Origin: Variovorax sp. OK212
GTDB lineage: Bacteria > Pseudomonadota > Gammaproteobacteria > Burkholderiales > Burkholderiaceae_C
Reading direction: 5' to 3'
Assembly: GCF_900112425.1 (NCBI RefSeq)
Contig: NZ_FOLP01000005.1
Span: 248,001 to 312,000, forward strand
Length of the DNA: 64,000 nucleotides
Shown here: positions 44,733-52,925 of the stretch, piece by piece
Layout: every line of letters starts with the position of its first letter
Numbering within the stretch: position 1 is the stretch's first letter
The notes under the pieces: model-generated
Told to the model about the DNA's origin: nothing
The model's input: the letters and a program-made list of their open reading frames with translations, nothing else
The model's database searches: none
Position numbers and translations under genes: made by a program

Positions 44733-45344
44733 ATGAAACTGATCGGATCCGCCGCCAGCCCGTATGTGCGCAAGGTGCGCGTGGTGCTGGCCGAAAAGCG
44801 GCTCGATTACCAGTTCGTGATCGAAGACGTCTGGTCTGCCGACACCACGATCTCCAGCTCGAACCCGCTCGGAAAAGTGCCTTGCCTGATCATGGAAGGC
44901 GGCGAGGCGATGTTCGACTCGCGCGTGATCGTCGAGTACCTCGACACCCTGTCGCCCGTCGGCAAGCTGATTCCGCAACAGGGCCGCGAGCGCGCCGAGG
45001 TCAAGACCTGGGAAGCGCTGGCCGACGGCGTCATGGACGCCGGCGTGCTCTGGCGCCTGGAAGCCACCTGGACCGGCCGCAACGACGGCGAGCGCAGCGC
45101 CGCCTGGATCGAGCGCCAGCGCGCCAAGGTGGAAGACGGCGTTGCCGCCATGGCCAAGGGCCTGGCCGACAAGCCCTTCTGCAGCGGCATCCACCTGAGC
45201 CTGTCGGACATCGCGGTGGGTTGCACGCTCGGCTGGCTGAACCTGCGCTTCCCCGAAATCGACTGGCGCGGCGACCACAGCAACCTGGCGAAGCTGTACG
45301 ACAAGCTGATGCTTCGGCCCAGCTTCATCGATACGAAGCCGTGA
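44733..45344 (+). CDS. Glutathione S-transferase family protein
   Basis: A 203-residue cytoplasmic GST-like protein. The N-terminal thioredoxin fold (MKLIGSAASPYVRKVRVVLA) has Ser9/Pro10 near the glutathione site, the cis-Pro in NPLGKVPCL and the ESR-like FDSRVIVEYL. The C-terminal all-helical domain follows, ending LYDKLMLRPSFIDTKP. Which substrate it handles is unknown; many such genes are stress-linked. AGGGAGAG lies upstream of ATG 44733, so I rejected an upstream start. It ends at a bidirectional terminator shared with the convergent lipid operon. Confidence 0.94.
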   Translation: MKLIGSAASPYVRKVRVVLAEKRLDYQFVIEDVWSADTTISSSNPLGKVPCLIMEGGEAMFDSRVIVEYLDTLSPVGKLIPQQGRERAEVKTWEALADGVMDAGVLWRLEATWTGRNDGERSAAWIERQRAKVEDGVAAMAKGLADKPFCSGIHLSLSDIAVGCTLGWLNLRFPEIDWRGDHSNLAKLYDKLMLRPSFIDTKP

Positions 45345-45357
45345 AACCGTGAAGCCA

Positions 45358-45387
45358 TGAAAAAAGCGCCGCAAGGCGCTTTTTTCA
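45358..45387. terminator. Bidirectional intrinsic terminator
   Basis: AAAAAAGCGCC-GCAA-GGCGCTTTTTT: a symmetric hairpin with A and T runs on both sides, between the converging GST gene and the five-gene lipid operon. Confidence 0.92.
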
Positions 45388-45401
45388 TTTCAGGGCTCGG
45401 C

Positions 45402-46196
45402 TCAAAGCCCCGTGAACCGCGCCACCGCCGGAAAGTACAGCCGGTAGGGCAGCAGCCGCATCAGCTTCATCCAGAAGGTGAAGCGGCGCGGAAAGTGGAT
45501 CTCGAAGTCGCCCCGGCGCCAGCCTTCGAGCATCGCCTCGGCCGCCTTGTCTGGCGTGATCAGCGCCGGCATCCTGAAATCGTTCTTCGCCGTGAGCGCC
45601 GTGTCGACGAAGCCCGGCTGCACCAGGCTCACGCCGATGCCGCGCGCGTGCAGGTCGACGTACAGCACCTCCGCCAGGTTGGTCAGCGCTGCCTTGGTCG
45701 GCCCGTAGGCCAGGCTCTTGGGCAGCCCGCGGAAGCCGGCCACGCTGCCCGTGATGGCAATGTGCCCCGCGCCGCGCGCCACGAAACCGGGCAGCACCAT
45801 CGCCAGCACGTTGAGCGCGCCGACGTAGTTGACCTGCTGGTGCGCCAGCATCGTCTCGAGCGCGAAGGCGTCCGCGCGCAGCGCGTCGTAGGTGGCGGCG
45901 TTGTGCAGCACGAAGTCGACGGTGCCCGTGGCCGCGAGCAACCGTGCGTGCGCGGCGGCCACCGCGGCGGCGTCGCGCACGTCCAGCGGCAGCACGATCA
46001 CGCGCGGCGGCTGGCCGGCCTCGTTGTGCGGCGCCGCCAGTTCCTCGAGCGCCTCGCCGTTGCGCGCCGACACCGCCACCCGCGCGCCGCGTGCCAGCAG
46101 CGCCAGCGCCGTGGCGCGGCCGATGCCCGAGGAAGCGCCGACGATCCACGCCGTCTTGCCGTGCCAGTCGGTCAGCGGCGGATTGAGTGGTTTCAA
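45402..46196 (-). CDS. SDR-family oxidoreductase, last gene of the lipid operon
   Basis: A 264-residue short-chain dehydrogenase. Cofactor motif IVGASSGIGRATALAL; catalytic Asn, Ser, Tyr and Lys lie in LHNAAT, ITGSVAG and AYGPTKAAL. The tail is basic and hydrophobic (RFTFWMKLMRLLPYRLYFPA), possibly for membrane contact. The start appears to be TTG 46196, overlapping the stop of the MFS gene (TTGA), with no other start codon nearby that keeps the cofactor motif; coupling would make a weak start workable. Its place in the CFA-synthase operon suggests a lipid-related substrate. Confidence 0.87.
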   Translation of the reverse strand: MKPLNPPLTDWHGKTAWIVGASSGIGRATALALLARGARVAVSARNGEALEELAAPHNEAGQPPRVIVLPLDVRDAAAVAAAHARLLAATGTVDFVLHNAATYDALRADAFALETMLAHQQVNYVGALNVLAMVLPGFVARGAGHIAITGSVAGFRGLPKSLAYGPTKAALTNLAEVLYVDLHARGIGVSLVQPGFVDTALTAKNDFRMPALITPDKAAEAMLEGWRRGDFEIHFPRRFTFWMKLMRLLPYRLYFPAVARFTGL

Positions 46197-47548
46197 GGAG
46201 AGACTTTCGGAATCGGCAACGGCGCGGCAGCAGCCGACGCAGCGGCAGCCGCGGGCCGGATCACCAGCGCCCACAGCGCCAGCCCCGCCGCCACCTTGAG
46301 CACGCAGGGCAGCAGGCAGTAGGCCAGCGAGAGCGCCTGCAGCGCGGTGCCGTCGCGCGCGCCGGGCGCGTAGCCCGCCAGCCCGAGCAGCGGCAGCGCC
46401 AGGCCTGCGGCCAGCGCGAGGTTGAGCTTGGTCGCGAAGTTCCACCAGCCGAAGTAGGCGCCGGCGTGCGGCTGGTCGCCGGCCTCGGCGATGAGACCGG
46501 CCAGCAGCGCGCCCGGCAGCACCAGGTCGGAGCCGATGGCAAAACCGGAGAGCGCGCAAACGATGAGAAACGGCACCGCGTCGCCCGCGCCCATGGCGCC
46601 GGCCCAGGCGAACACCGCCACCGACATGCACATGCCGCCCAGCCAGCACCGCGCCAGCCCGAAGCGCCGCACGAGCCGCAGCCAGGCCGGAATCGACGCC
46701 GCCGCCATCACGAAGTAGAGCCCGAGGAAGGCCGGCTCCAGCGAGGCCGGCGCCTGGAGCCGGTCTTGCACGAAGAACAGCACCAGCGTGGCCGGCACCG
46801 CGCTCGCGATGCCGTTGAGCACGAACACCGCCAGCAGCCGGCGGAACGCGGGGCGGCGCAGCGGCAGGCGCAGGTCGACCGGCGCGTGGAGGGCCTTGTC
46901 GTCGCGCGCCGGGCGCGGCGCGCGCGTCCACAGCAGCCAGCCGACGGCCAGCAGCACGCCGAACACCGCGACCATCGCGGGCAGCCCCGCCACCGTCGGA
47001 ATGACCGAGGCCAGCACCACGCCCACCAGCCCCATGCCTTCGCGCCAGCCGACGATGCGCCCGCGCTGCAGCGCGTCGCCGCCGAGCATGGCGCCCCACG
47101 ACTGGTGCGCGATGCTCAGCATGCTGTAGCCCGCGTAGGTCAGCGCCAGCAGCACGGCTGCCGCCGCCAGCAGCGCGCCGTGGTGCACAGGGTCGACCAG
47201 CAGCTGCGGAAAGAACAGCAAGGCGAACCCGAGCAGCAGCAAGCCTGCCGCCACGGCACCGGCGCCCAACACCGCCCGCGGCGAGCGCGCATGCAGCCGG
47301 TCGCTGAGCCGCCCGAGCAGCGGGTCGGTCAGCGCATCGAGCAGCCGCGCGCCGAGCAGCACCGCGCCCAGCGTGGCCAGCGGCACGCCGAAGGCGCGCG
47401 CGTAGTGGTTGGGCAGCAGCACGTACAGCGGCAGCGCGACGAACGCGAGCGGCAGCCCGAGCAGCCCGTAGCGCAGGCCGTCGAGGGTTCCGAAGGAAGG
47501 CGCGGGCGGGGCGGAGGACGCGGAGGGGGAAGACGGCACGGAAGGCAC
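46193..47548 (-). CDS. MFS transporter, GPH/MelB-like
   Basis: A 451-residue protein with about twelve transmembrane helices of the glycoside-pentoside-hexuronide:cation symporter type (MelB fold): RLLDALTDPLLGRLSDRLHA between helices 2 and 3 and PGALLAGLIAEAGDQPHAGA YFGWWNFATKLNLAL (given in two parts), the family GPH motif, near the end. Despite the name, its position in the CFA/DUF1365/flavin-oxidase operon points to lipid or lysolipid movement rather than sugar uptake; that is inference. The start is a GTG, 16 bases after cfa. Confidence 0.88.
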   Translation of the reverse strand: MPSVPSSPSASSAPPAPSFGTLDGLRYGLLGLPLAFVALPLYVLLPNHYARAFGVPLATLGAVLLGARLLDALTDPLLGRLSDRLHARSPRAVLGAGAVAAGLLLLGFALLFFPQLLVDPVHHGALLAAAAVLLALTYAGYSMLSIAHQSWGAMLGGDALQRGRIVGWREGMGLVGVVLASVIPTVAGLPAMVAVFGVLLAVGWLLWTRAPRPARDDKALHAPVDLRLPLRRPAFRRLLAVFVLNGIASAVPATLVLFFVQDRLQAPASLEPAFLGLYFVMAAASIPAWLRLVRRFGLARCWLGGMCMSVAVFAWAGAMGAGDAVPFLIVCALSGFAIGSDLVLPGALLAGLIAEAGDQPHAGAYFGWWNFATKLNLALAAGLALPLLGLAGYAPGARDGTALQALSLAYCLLPCVLKVAAGLALWALVIRPAAAAASAAAAPLPIPKVSP

Positions 47549-47564
47549 GGAAGACCGCGCGTTT

Positions 47565-48779
47565 CTAGCGCTTGCGCAGCGTGTACTGCACCACGTCGAT
47601 GTTGGCCTGCGAGAACGCCGCCTCGCAGTAGGCCAGGTAGAACTCCCAGATGCGCATGAAGCGCTCGTCGAAGCCCTGCTGCAGGATGTGGCCGCGCTGC
47701 GCCAGGAAGCTCTCGCGCCAGCGGCGCAGCGTCTCCGCGTAGTCGGTGCCGAAGGCGAACTCGTCCACCACCTCCAGCCCCGCGGCCTCGGCCTCGCGGC
47801 GGAACTCGCGCGGGCACGGCAGGCAGCCGCCCGGGAAGATGTACTGCTGGATGAAGTCGGTCGAGTCGATGTAGCGGTCGAACAGCTGGTCGTCGATCAC
47901 GATGCTCTGCACGCAGGCGCGCCCGCCCGGCTTGAGCAGCCGGCTCACGCTCTGGAAGTAGGTCGGCCAGTATTCGCGGCCCACTGCTTCCACCATCTCG
48001 ATGGAGCAGATGGCGTCGAAGGGCGCGTCGGCGATGTCGCGGTAGTCCTGCAGGCGCAGGTCGGTGCCCATGCCGGCGGTGCGTTGCCGGGCGAAGGCGA
48101 GCTGCTCGGTCGACAGCGTCACGCCGGTCACCGAGGCGCCGAAGTCGGTGGCGGCCATCTCGGCCAGCGCGCCCCAGCCGCAGCCGATCTCCAGCACGCG
48201 GTCGCCGGGCTGCACGCCCGCCAGCTCGAGCGCGCGGCGCACCTTGGCACGCTGCGCCTCGGGCATCGGCCTGGACAGGTCGCCCTCGAACCAGGCCGAC
48301 GAATAGTTCATCGTCTCGTCGAGCCAGAGCTTGTAGAAGGCATTGCCCAGGTCGTAGTGCGCGTGGATGTTGCGCGAGCTGCCGGCCTTGCTGTTGCGGT
48401 TCATCACGTGCCGCACGCGGTACAGCAGGCGGCCGAACCAGCTGCCGTACACCACGTCCTCGATGGCGCGGCGGTTGGCGATGAACACCTTCAGCAGCTC
48501 GGTGAGGTTGGGCGTGGTCCAGTCGCCGGCGATGTAGCTCTCGGCGAAGCCGATGTCGCCCGACTTGAGCGCGGCCTTGCAGGCGTTCCAGTTGCGCAGC
48601 GTGAGCGAGGCCGTCGGGCCGCTGCCCGGCGTGGCGCCGAAGTGGCGCACCGAGTCGTCGGGCAGGCGCACGGTGAGCGACCCGTAGGCCAGCCGCTGCA
48701 GCAGGCCGAGCACGGTGCGCGCGGCGCCGGGTGCGTCCTGCGGGAGCGAAAAGCGGGAGGCCGTGGTCGTAGAGGTCAT
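47565..48779 (-). CDS. Cyclopropane-fatty-acyl-phospholipid synthase family methyltransferase
   Basis: SAM-dependent enzyme modifying double bonds of membrane phospholipid acyl chains, 404 residues. The SAM site is VLEIGCGWGALAEMA, preceded by DLGNAFYKLWLDETMNYSSA and followed by CSIEMVEAVGREYWPTYF. The N-terminal region with IGFAESYIAGDW is the CFA lipid-binding domain. Family members make cyclopropane rings or, in Rhodobacter clusters of similar composition, a methylated precursor of furan fatty acids; I cannot tell which here. Its ATG overlaps the DUF1365 stop (ATGA). Confidence 0.93.
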   Translation of the reverse strand: MTSTTTASRFSLPQDAPGAARTVLGLLQRLAYGSLTVRLPDDSVRHFGATPGSGPTASLTLRNWNACKAALKSGDIGFAESYIAGDWTTPNLTELLKVFIANRRAIEDVVYGSWFGRLLYRVRHVMNRNSKAGSSRNIHAHYDLGNAFYKLWLDETMNYSSAWFEGDLSRPMPEAQRAKVRRALELAGVQPGDRVLEIGCGWGALAEMAATDFGASVTGVTLSTEQLAFARQRTAGMGTDLRLQDYRDIADAPFDAICSIEMVEAVGREYWPTYFQSVSRLLKPGGRACVQSIVIDDQLFDRYIDSTDFIQQYIFPGGCLPCPREFRREAEAAGLEVVDEFAFGTDYAETLRRWRESFLAQRGHILQQGFDERFMRIWEFYLAYCEAAFSQANIDVVQYTLRKR

Positions 48780-49576
48780 GGATTCGCCTGCTGCTGGTTG
48801 TCGCGTGAAACGAAATGGGTGGGCGGCGCCGGCTTGGCGACGAAGGGCACGCGCTTGAGCCAGAGCCTGGCGGCCTGCCAGTGGATGCGCGCGATCAGCC
48901 CGAAGGTCATGGCGGGGTAGCGCCACAGGGCGCGCCGCACGCTGGCCGCGCTCATCGGCACGAGTTCGCCGCTCACGCTGGTCTGCAGCAGCGGGCCCTC
49001 GGCGTCGTCGTGGTCGATGCGCACCGCGGTGCGCGTGAGGTCGGCGTCGACGAAGAAGCGGAAGCGATAGCCGCCGGCGACTTCGCAGAACGGCGAGACG
49101 TGAAAGGCCTTGGTCGCCTTGAACTCGGCGCCGTACACGGGGCGATCGAGCAGGTAGCAGTGGCGTTCGCCGAAGGTGTTGTTCACCTCGACCACGATGG
49201 CGCGCAGCACGCCTTCGGGTGTGTGGCAGTACCAGAAGCTCACCGGCTTGAAGGTGTAGCCGAACACGCGCGGATAGCAGTGCAGCCAGGCCTCGCCGGT
49301 GGCGTCGTGGATCCGGTGGGCCGCCAGCAGCTCGTCGAGCCAGGCCAGCGCGCCGCCTCGTTCGCTCGCGCGGCCGTCGCCGTGGTCGACGTCGTGGAAG
49401 GACAGCGCGGCGCGGCGGTTGAGCGCCACCGCGTCGCTGCCGCGAGCCCGCAGCGCGCGCATCGGCAGCATCAGGAAGTAGGTCGGGTAGACGAAGGCGT
49501 TGCGCGCCGGGCGCAAGCGCGTGTGGCGCACCTCGCCAAAGCCCATCAGCGGGGTCGGCATCGGCGCCGGGGTCAT
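48776..49576 (-). CDS. DUF1365 protein
   Basis: A 266-residue protein of the DUF1365 family, function unknown, found almost always beside CFA synthases. Typical parts are GFGEVRHTRLRPARNAFVYP at the start (residues 12-31), the central FGYTFKPVSFWYCHTPEGVL and VVEVNNTFGERHCYLL, and the aromatic KAFHVSPF. A role in handling the modified acyl lipid is plausible from context only. The start at 49576 overlaps the flavin-oxidase stop, and its own stop overlaps the cfa start. Confidence 0.92.
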   Translation of the reverse strand: MTPAPMPTPLMGFGEVRHTRLRPARNAFVYPTYFLMLPMRALRARGSDAVALNRRAALSFHDVDHGDGRASERGGALAWLDELLAAHRIHDATGEAWLHCYPRVFGYTFKPVSFWYCHTPEGVLRAIVVEVNNTFGERHCYLLDRPVYGAEFKATKAFHVSPFCEVAGGYRFRFFVDADLTRTAVRIDHDDAEGPLLQTSVSGELVPMSAASVRRALWRYPAMTFGLIARIHWQAARLWLKRVPFVAKPAPPTHFVSRDNQQQANP

Positions 49577-50928
49577 ACCAGCGCGCTCCCCATGGCGCCG
49601 AGCGGTGCGTCCTGGCCCGCCAGGCGCGCGCGCAGGCCCTTGGCCGCGGCCAGCCCGGCCTTCAGGCCGTCCTCGTGGAAGCCGTAGCCCATCCACGCGC
49701 CCGCGAACCAGGTGTTGTTGCGGCCTTGCAGCAGCGGCACCTCGCCTTGCGCGCGGATGGCGGCAAGGTCGAGCACCGGGTGGTCGTAGTCGTATTCGGC
49801 CATGACCTGACTACGCTGGATCTCGCGCACCGGATTCAACGACACGACGACCGGTTGCGCCCACGGCAGCGGCTGCAGCTTGTTGAGCAGGTAGTGCAGG
49901 CAGACGCGGCCGGCCTCGCGCTCGCCGGCGGGCGCGCGCTCGTAGTTCCATGCGGCCCAGGCCGATGGGCGCTGCGGCAGCACGGCGGCGTCGGTGTGGA
50001 GCACGGCATGGTTCGCCTGGTAGCGGATCGCGCCCAGCACGGCGGCCTCGGCCGGGCTGGCGTCGCCGAGCATGGCGAGCGACTGGTCGGAATGGGTGGC
50101 CAGCACCACGTGGTCGAAATGCTCGGTGCCGCCGTCGGTGGTCACGTGCACGTCGACGCCCGAGCGGCCGATGCGGCGCACGGGGGTGTTCAGGCGCAGG
50201 TTGGCGTGTCCGGCGGCCAGGCCGGCGACGATCTTCTCGACGTAGTTCCGCGAGCCGCCGCTCACCGTGCGCCATTGCGGCCGGTTGGCGATCTGGATCA
50301 GGCCGTGGTTGTGGCAGAAGCGGATCATGGTGGCGACCGGGAACGCCAGCATCTGCGTGGTCGAGCAGCTCCAGATGCAGCCCATCATGGGCAGGAAGTA
50401 CCAGTCGCGAAAGGCCGTGCCGAAGCGGTGGGCGTCGAGGAACTCGCCCAGCGGCTGGGCCAGTTCGCCTTCGGTGCCGGCCTGGGCGATGCGCGTGGTC
50501 AGGCGGTTGAAGCGGATCAGGTCGCCGAGCATGCCGACGAAGCGGCCGTCGAACAGGTTGCGCCGCTGCGCGAACACGGTGCCCAGGTTGTTGCCGCTCC
50601 ACTCGAGCGCGCCGCCGTCGTCGCGCGTGGCCTGCACCGAGAACGACATCTCGGACAGCGCCGTCTCGACGCCGAGCTCGGCGAAAAGGCGGATCAGGTT
50701 CGGGTAGGTGCGGTCGTTGTAGACCAGGAAGCCGGTGTCCACGCCGTGCGCCACGCGGGTGGGATCGGCGGCGGAGCGCGGGAGTTCGATCGTTGCCGTG
50801 TGGGCGTGACCACCGAAGTAGTCGCCGGCTTCGAAGAGGGTGACGGCGGCCACGTCGCGCAGCGCGTGCGCGGCGGCCAGCCCGGAGATGCCGGCGCCGA
50901 TGACGGCGATGCGGGCGGAGTGCGTCAC
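49573..50928 (-). CDS. FAD-dependent amine-oxidase-like flavoprotein
   Basis: A 451-residue NAD/FAD-binding oxidoreductase of the amine oxidase/desaturase fold. The dinucleotide motif is IAVIGAGISGLAAAHAL at the N-terminus, then the glutamate-containing FEAGDYFGGHAHT and a C-terminal FAD motif GAWMGYGFHEDGLKAGLAAA. It belongs to the group that sits with DUF1365 and CFA synthase, thought to oxidise or desaturate membrane acyl chains. GTG 50928 has GGGGG about 7 bases upstream. It is first in the operon; a palindrome lies 247 bases upstream. Confidence 0.92.
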   Translation of the reverse strand: MTHSARIAVIGAGISGLAAAHALRDVAAVTLFEAGDYFGGHAHTATIELPRSAADPTRVAHGVDTGFLVYNDRTYPNLIRLFAELGVETALSEMSFSVQATRDDGGALEWSGNNLGTVFAQRRNLFDGRFVGMLGDLIRFNRLTTRIAQAGTEGELAQPLGEFLDAHRFGTAFRDWYFLPMMGCIWSCSTTQMLAFPVATMIRFCHNHGLIQIANRPQWRTVSGGSRNYVEKIVAGLAAGHANLRLNTPVRRIGRSGVDVHVTTDGGTEHFDHVVLATHSDQSLAMLGDASPAEAAVLGAIRYQANHAVLHTDAAVLPQRPSAWAAWNYERAPAGEREAGRVCLHYLLNKLQPLPWAQPVVVSLNPVREIQRSQVMAEYDYDHPVLDLAAIRAQGEVPLLQGRNNTWFAGAWMGYGFHEDGLKAGLAAAKGLRARLAGQDAPLGAMGSALV

Positions 50929-51174
50929 TGCACGCCCCCCGGCCGGCTGGAAGACAAAAATGCTGCGAGGCGCCCCGACGCGAAGGAGGGAGGGAGGGAG
51001 GAGGAGAAGAATCGCCTCGGGATTTCGACCGGACGGCAGGCGCCCGGAAGACCTCGCAACATGAAAACCGGTGGGCACTCACTGCCCACGCAAGTTAGGA
51101 GCGCGGCGCCCGCGGCACGGTTCCCGCCGGAGTAGTAAACGTTTGTTTCTCTGGGTTCACGATGGCTTGGACGC

Positions 51175-51196
51175 ATCGGTAAATAATATTACCGAT
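51175..51196. promoter_or_regulatory. Palindrome upstream of the lipid operon
   Basis: Perfect eight-base arms ATCGGTAA (51175-51182) and TTACCGAT (51189-51196) flank ATAATA. It is the only AT-rich symmetric site in the 293-base gap between the flavin-oxidase and glutathione-peroxidase genes; both are on the minus strand. A candidate operator for the five-gene operon; no regulator gene lies next to it. Confidence 0.5.
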
Positions 51197-51221
51197 CCGT
51201 CTTTTTGTGAACTGCCCAGTC

Positions 51222-51836
51222 TTAATTTGGTCCGAGCTGCTTCTCGATGACGTTCACGAAGCCGTTTTCATCGGGCGCCGTCATGCTCGACCACGCCTGC
51301 ACGACCTTGCCGTCGCGCCCGATCAGGTACTTGTAGAAGTTCCACTTGGGCGTGGTGCCCGAGGCCTGGGCGAGTTGCTTGAACAGCGGGTTCGCGTCGG
51401 AGCCGCGCACCGAGGTCTTGGCGAACATCGGGAATTTCACGCCGAAGGTGCTTTCGCAGAAGTCGGCAATTTCCTTGTTCGAGCCCGATTCCTGGGCGAA
51501 ATCGTTCGACGGGAAGCCCAGCACCACGAGCCCGCGCGAGCGGTATTTCAGGTCCAGCGACTCCAGCCCCTTGTATTGCGGCGTGAAACCGCAGAAGCTG
51601 GCCGTATTGACCACCAGCACCACCTTGCCGGAGTACTGGCACAAAGACTGGGGTTTTTCATCCTGCAGCCGCGGGAAGGTGTGCTGGAGGATCACGGGGC
51701 ACCCGGAAGCCTCTGCCGCAGCGGGCGCCGCGGGGGTGCTCTGGGCACTGGCCGGAAGGGCGGAAAACAGGCTCGCCACGAGGGAAACCGCCGGGGCACA
51801 GCGCCACAAGGTCGACAGTCGGGAGAGGGTTCGCAT
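51222..51836 (-). CDS. Exported glutathione peroxidase-like protein
   Basis: A 204-residue thiol peroxidase of the BtuE/GPx fold with an N-terminal signal peptide (LWRCAPAVSLVASLFSALPASAQ). The active site is NTASFCGFTPQYKGLE, with Cys in place of selenocysteine; LGFPSNDFAQESGSNKEI replaces the usual FPCNQF, so the second (resolving-type) Cys of that motif is missing, though other cysteines exist. WNFYKYLI supplies the conserved Trp. Periplasmic location is unusual but occurs in related genera. GGAGTCCGCC precedes the ATG. Confidence 0.92.
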   Translation of the reverse strand: MRTLSRLSTLWRCAPAVSLVASLFSALPASAQSTPAAPAAAEASGCPVILQHTFPRLQDEKPQSLCQYSGKVVLVVNTASFCGFTPQYKGLESLDLKYRSRGLVVLGFPSNDFAQESGSNKEIADFCESTFGVKFPMFAKTSVRGSDANPLFKQLAQASGTTPKWNFYKYLIGRDGKVVQAWSSMTAPDENGFVNVIEKQLGPN

Positions 51837-51965
51837 GGCGGACTCCAGGGTTCGAAAAGGGGGTGTGCATCCGTGTCGCCACGGCGCACGTATTCGCATC
51901 ATCGCGCGTCTGTCATGGTCGCGCCAAACGGGCCGACTAAAATCGGCGGCCAAAGAAAGACATTG

Positions 51966-52823
51966 ATGCTCTATCCGGAACTCTTCAGACAACTCGAATC
52001 CGTCCGCTGGGACATGGACAAGGACATTCCCTGGCAGTCGTTCGACGCTTCCTTGCTGTCGGAAGAGCAGGCGCAGACCATCAAGATGAATGCCATCACC
52101 GAGTGGGCGGCGTTGCCGGCCACCGAGATGTTCCTGCGCGACAACCGCCACGATAGCGATTTTTCCGCTTTCATGTCGATCTGGTTCTTCGAGGAGCAGA
52201 AGCACTCGCTGGTGCTCATGGAGTACCTGAAGCGCTTCAGCCCCAAGCACGCGCCCACCGAGGCCGAGCTGCACGAGGTGCGCTTCGACTTCGACCCGGC
52301 CCCGCCGCTGGAAACCCTCATGTTGCATTTCTGCGGCGAGATCCGCCTCAACCACTGGTACCGCCGCGCCGCCCAGTGGCACACCGAGCCGGTCATCAAG
52401 CACATCTACACCACGCTGAGCCAGGACGAAGCCCGCCACGGCGGCGCCTACCTGCGCTACATGAAGCGTGCGATGGAAAAGTTCGGCGACGAGGCGCGTG
52501 CCGCGTTCACCAAGGTCGGCGTCCTGATGGCCAGCGCCCGCCGCACGGCCCAGGCCCTGCACCCGACCAACCTGCACGTGAACAAGTCGCTGTTCCCCAA
52601 CGACACCATCCAGAGCCGCATGCCCGACCCCGACTGGCTCGAGCACTGGCTCGACAAGCAGATCAAGTTCGACGCCGTCTGGGAAACCAAGGTGGGCGAG
52701 CGCATCCTGCACAACCTGAGCCTGCTGATGAACCGCAGCTTCAAGACCGTGCAGGAGCTCAACCGCTACCGCAAGGAAGTCGCGGCCACGCTCGGCCCCA
52801 AGGCTGAATACCAGGGCGCCTGA
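51966..52823 (+). CDS. Diiron ferritin-like protein, acyl-ACP-desaturase-like
   Basis: A 285-residue helical protein. Two E-x-x-H pairs, in FFEEQKHSL and SQDEARHGG, plus Glu residues in ATEMFLRDN and FCGEIRLNH give a complete carboxylate-bridged diiron site, as in stearoyl-ACP desaturase and related N-oxygenases. The spacing fits fatty-acid desaturase type 2. The substrate is unknown. It stands between the glutathione peroxidase gene (divergent) and the ECF41 gene, and ends in a clear terminator. Confidence 0.85.
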   Translation: MLYPELFRQLESVRWDMDKDIPWQSFDASLLSEEQAQTIKMNAITEWAALPATEMFLRDNRHDSDFSAFMSIWFFEEQKHSLVLMEYLKRFSPKHAPTEAELHEVRFDFDPAPPLETLMLHFCGEIRLNHWYRRAAQWHTEPVIKHIYTTLSQDEARHGGAYLRYMKRAMEKFGDEARAAFTKVGVLMASARRTAQALHPTNLHVNKSLFPNDTIQSRMPDPDWLEHWLDKQIKFDAVWETKVGERILHNLSLLMNRSFKTVQELNRYRKEVAATLGPKAEYQGA

Positions 52824-52852
52824 GTCCGTACGCGGAAACGCCAAAAAGAAGA

Positions 52853-52882
52853 ATCGCCCCGCAACCCGGGGCGATTTTTTTT
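52853..52882 (+). terminator. Intrinsic terminator after the diiron gene
   Basis: Stem ATCGCCCCG / CGGGGCGAT with a five-base loop and a run of eight T. It lies 9 bases before the ECF41 promoter, isolating it from read-through. Confidence 0.92.
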
Positions 52883-52890
52883 GGGGCTCG

Positions 52891-52917
52891 CGTCACAAAC
52901 CTAAGATGCCAGCCGTC
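52891..52917 (+). promoter_or_regulatory. ECF41-type promoter of the sigma factor gene
   Basis: CGTCACA (52891-52897), 16 bases, then CGTC (52914-52917). This matches the described ECF41 promoter (TGTCACA ... CGTC) except for the first base. The same element precedes the AhpD-like gene. The start codon lies only 8 bases beyond the -10 element, so the mRNA would be nearly leaderless. Confidence 0.75.
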
Positions 52918-52925
52918 TACCCCCA

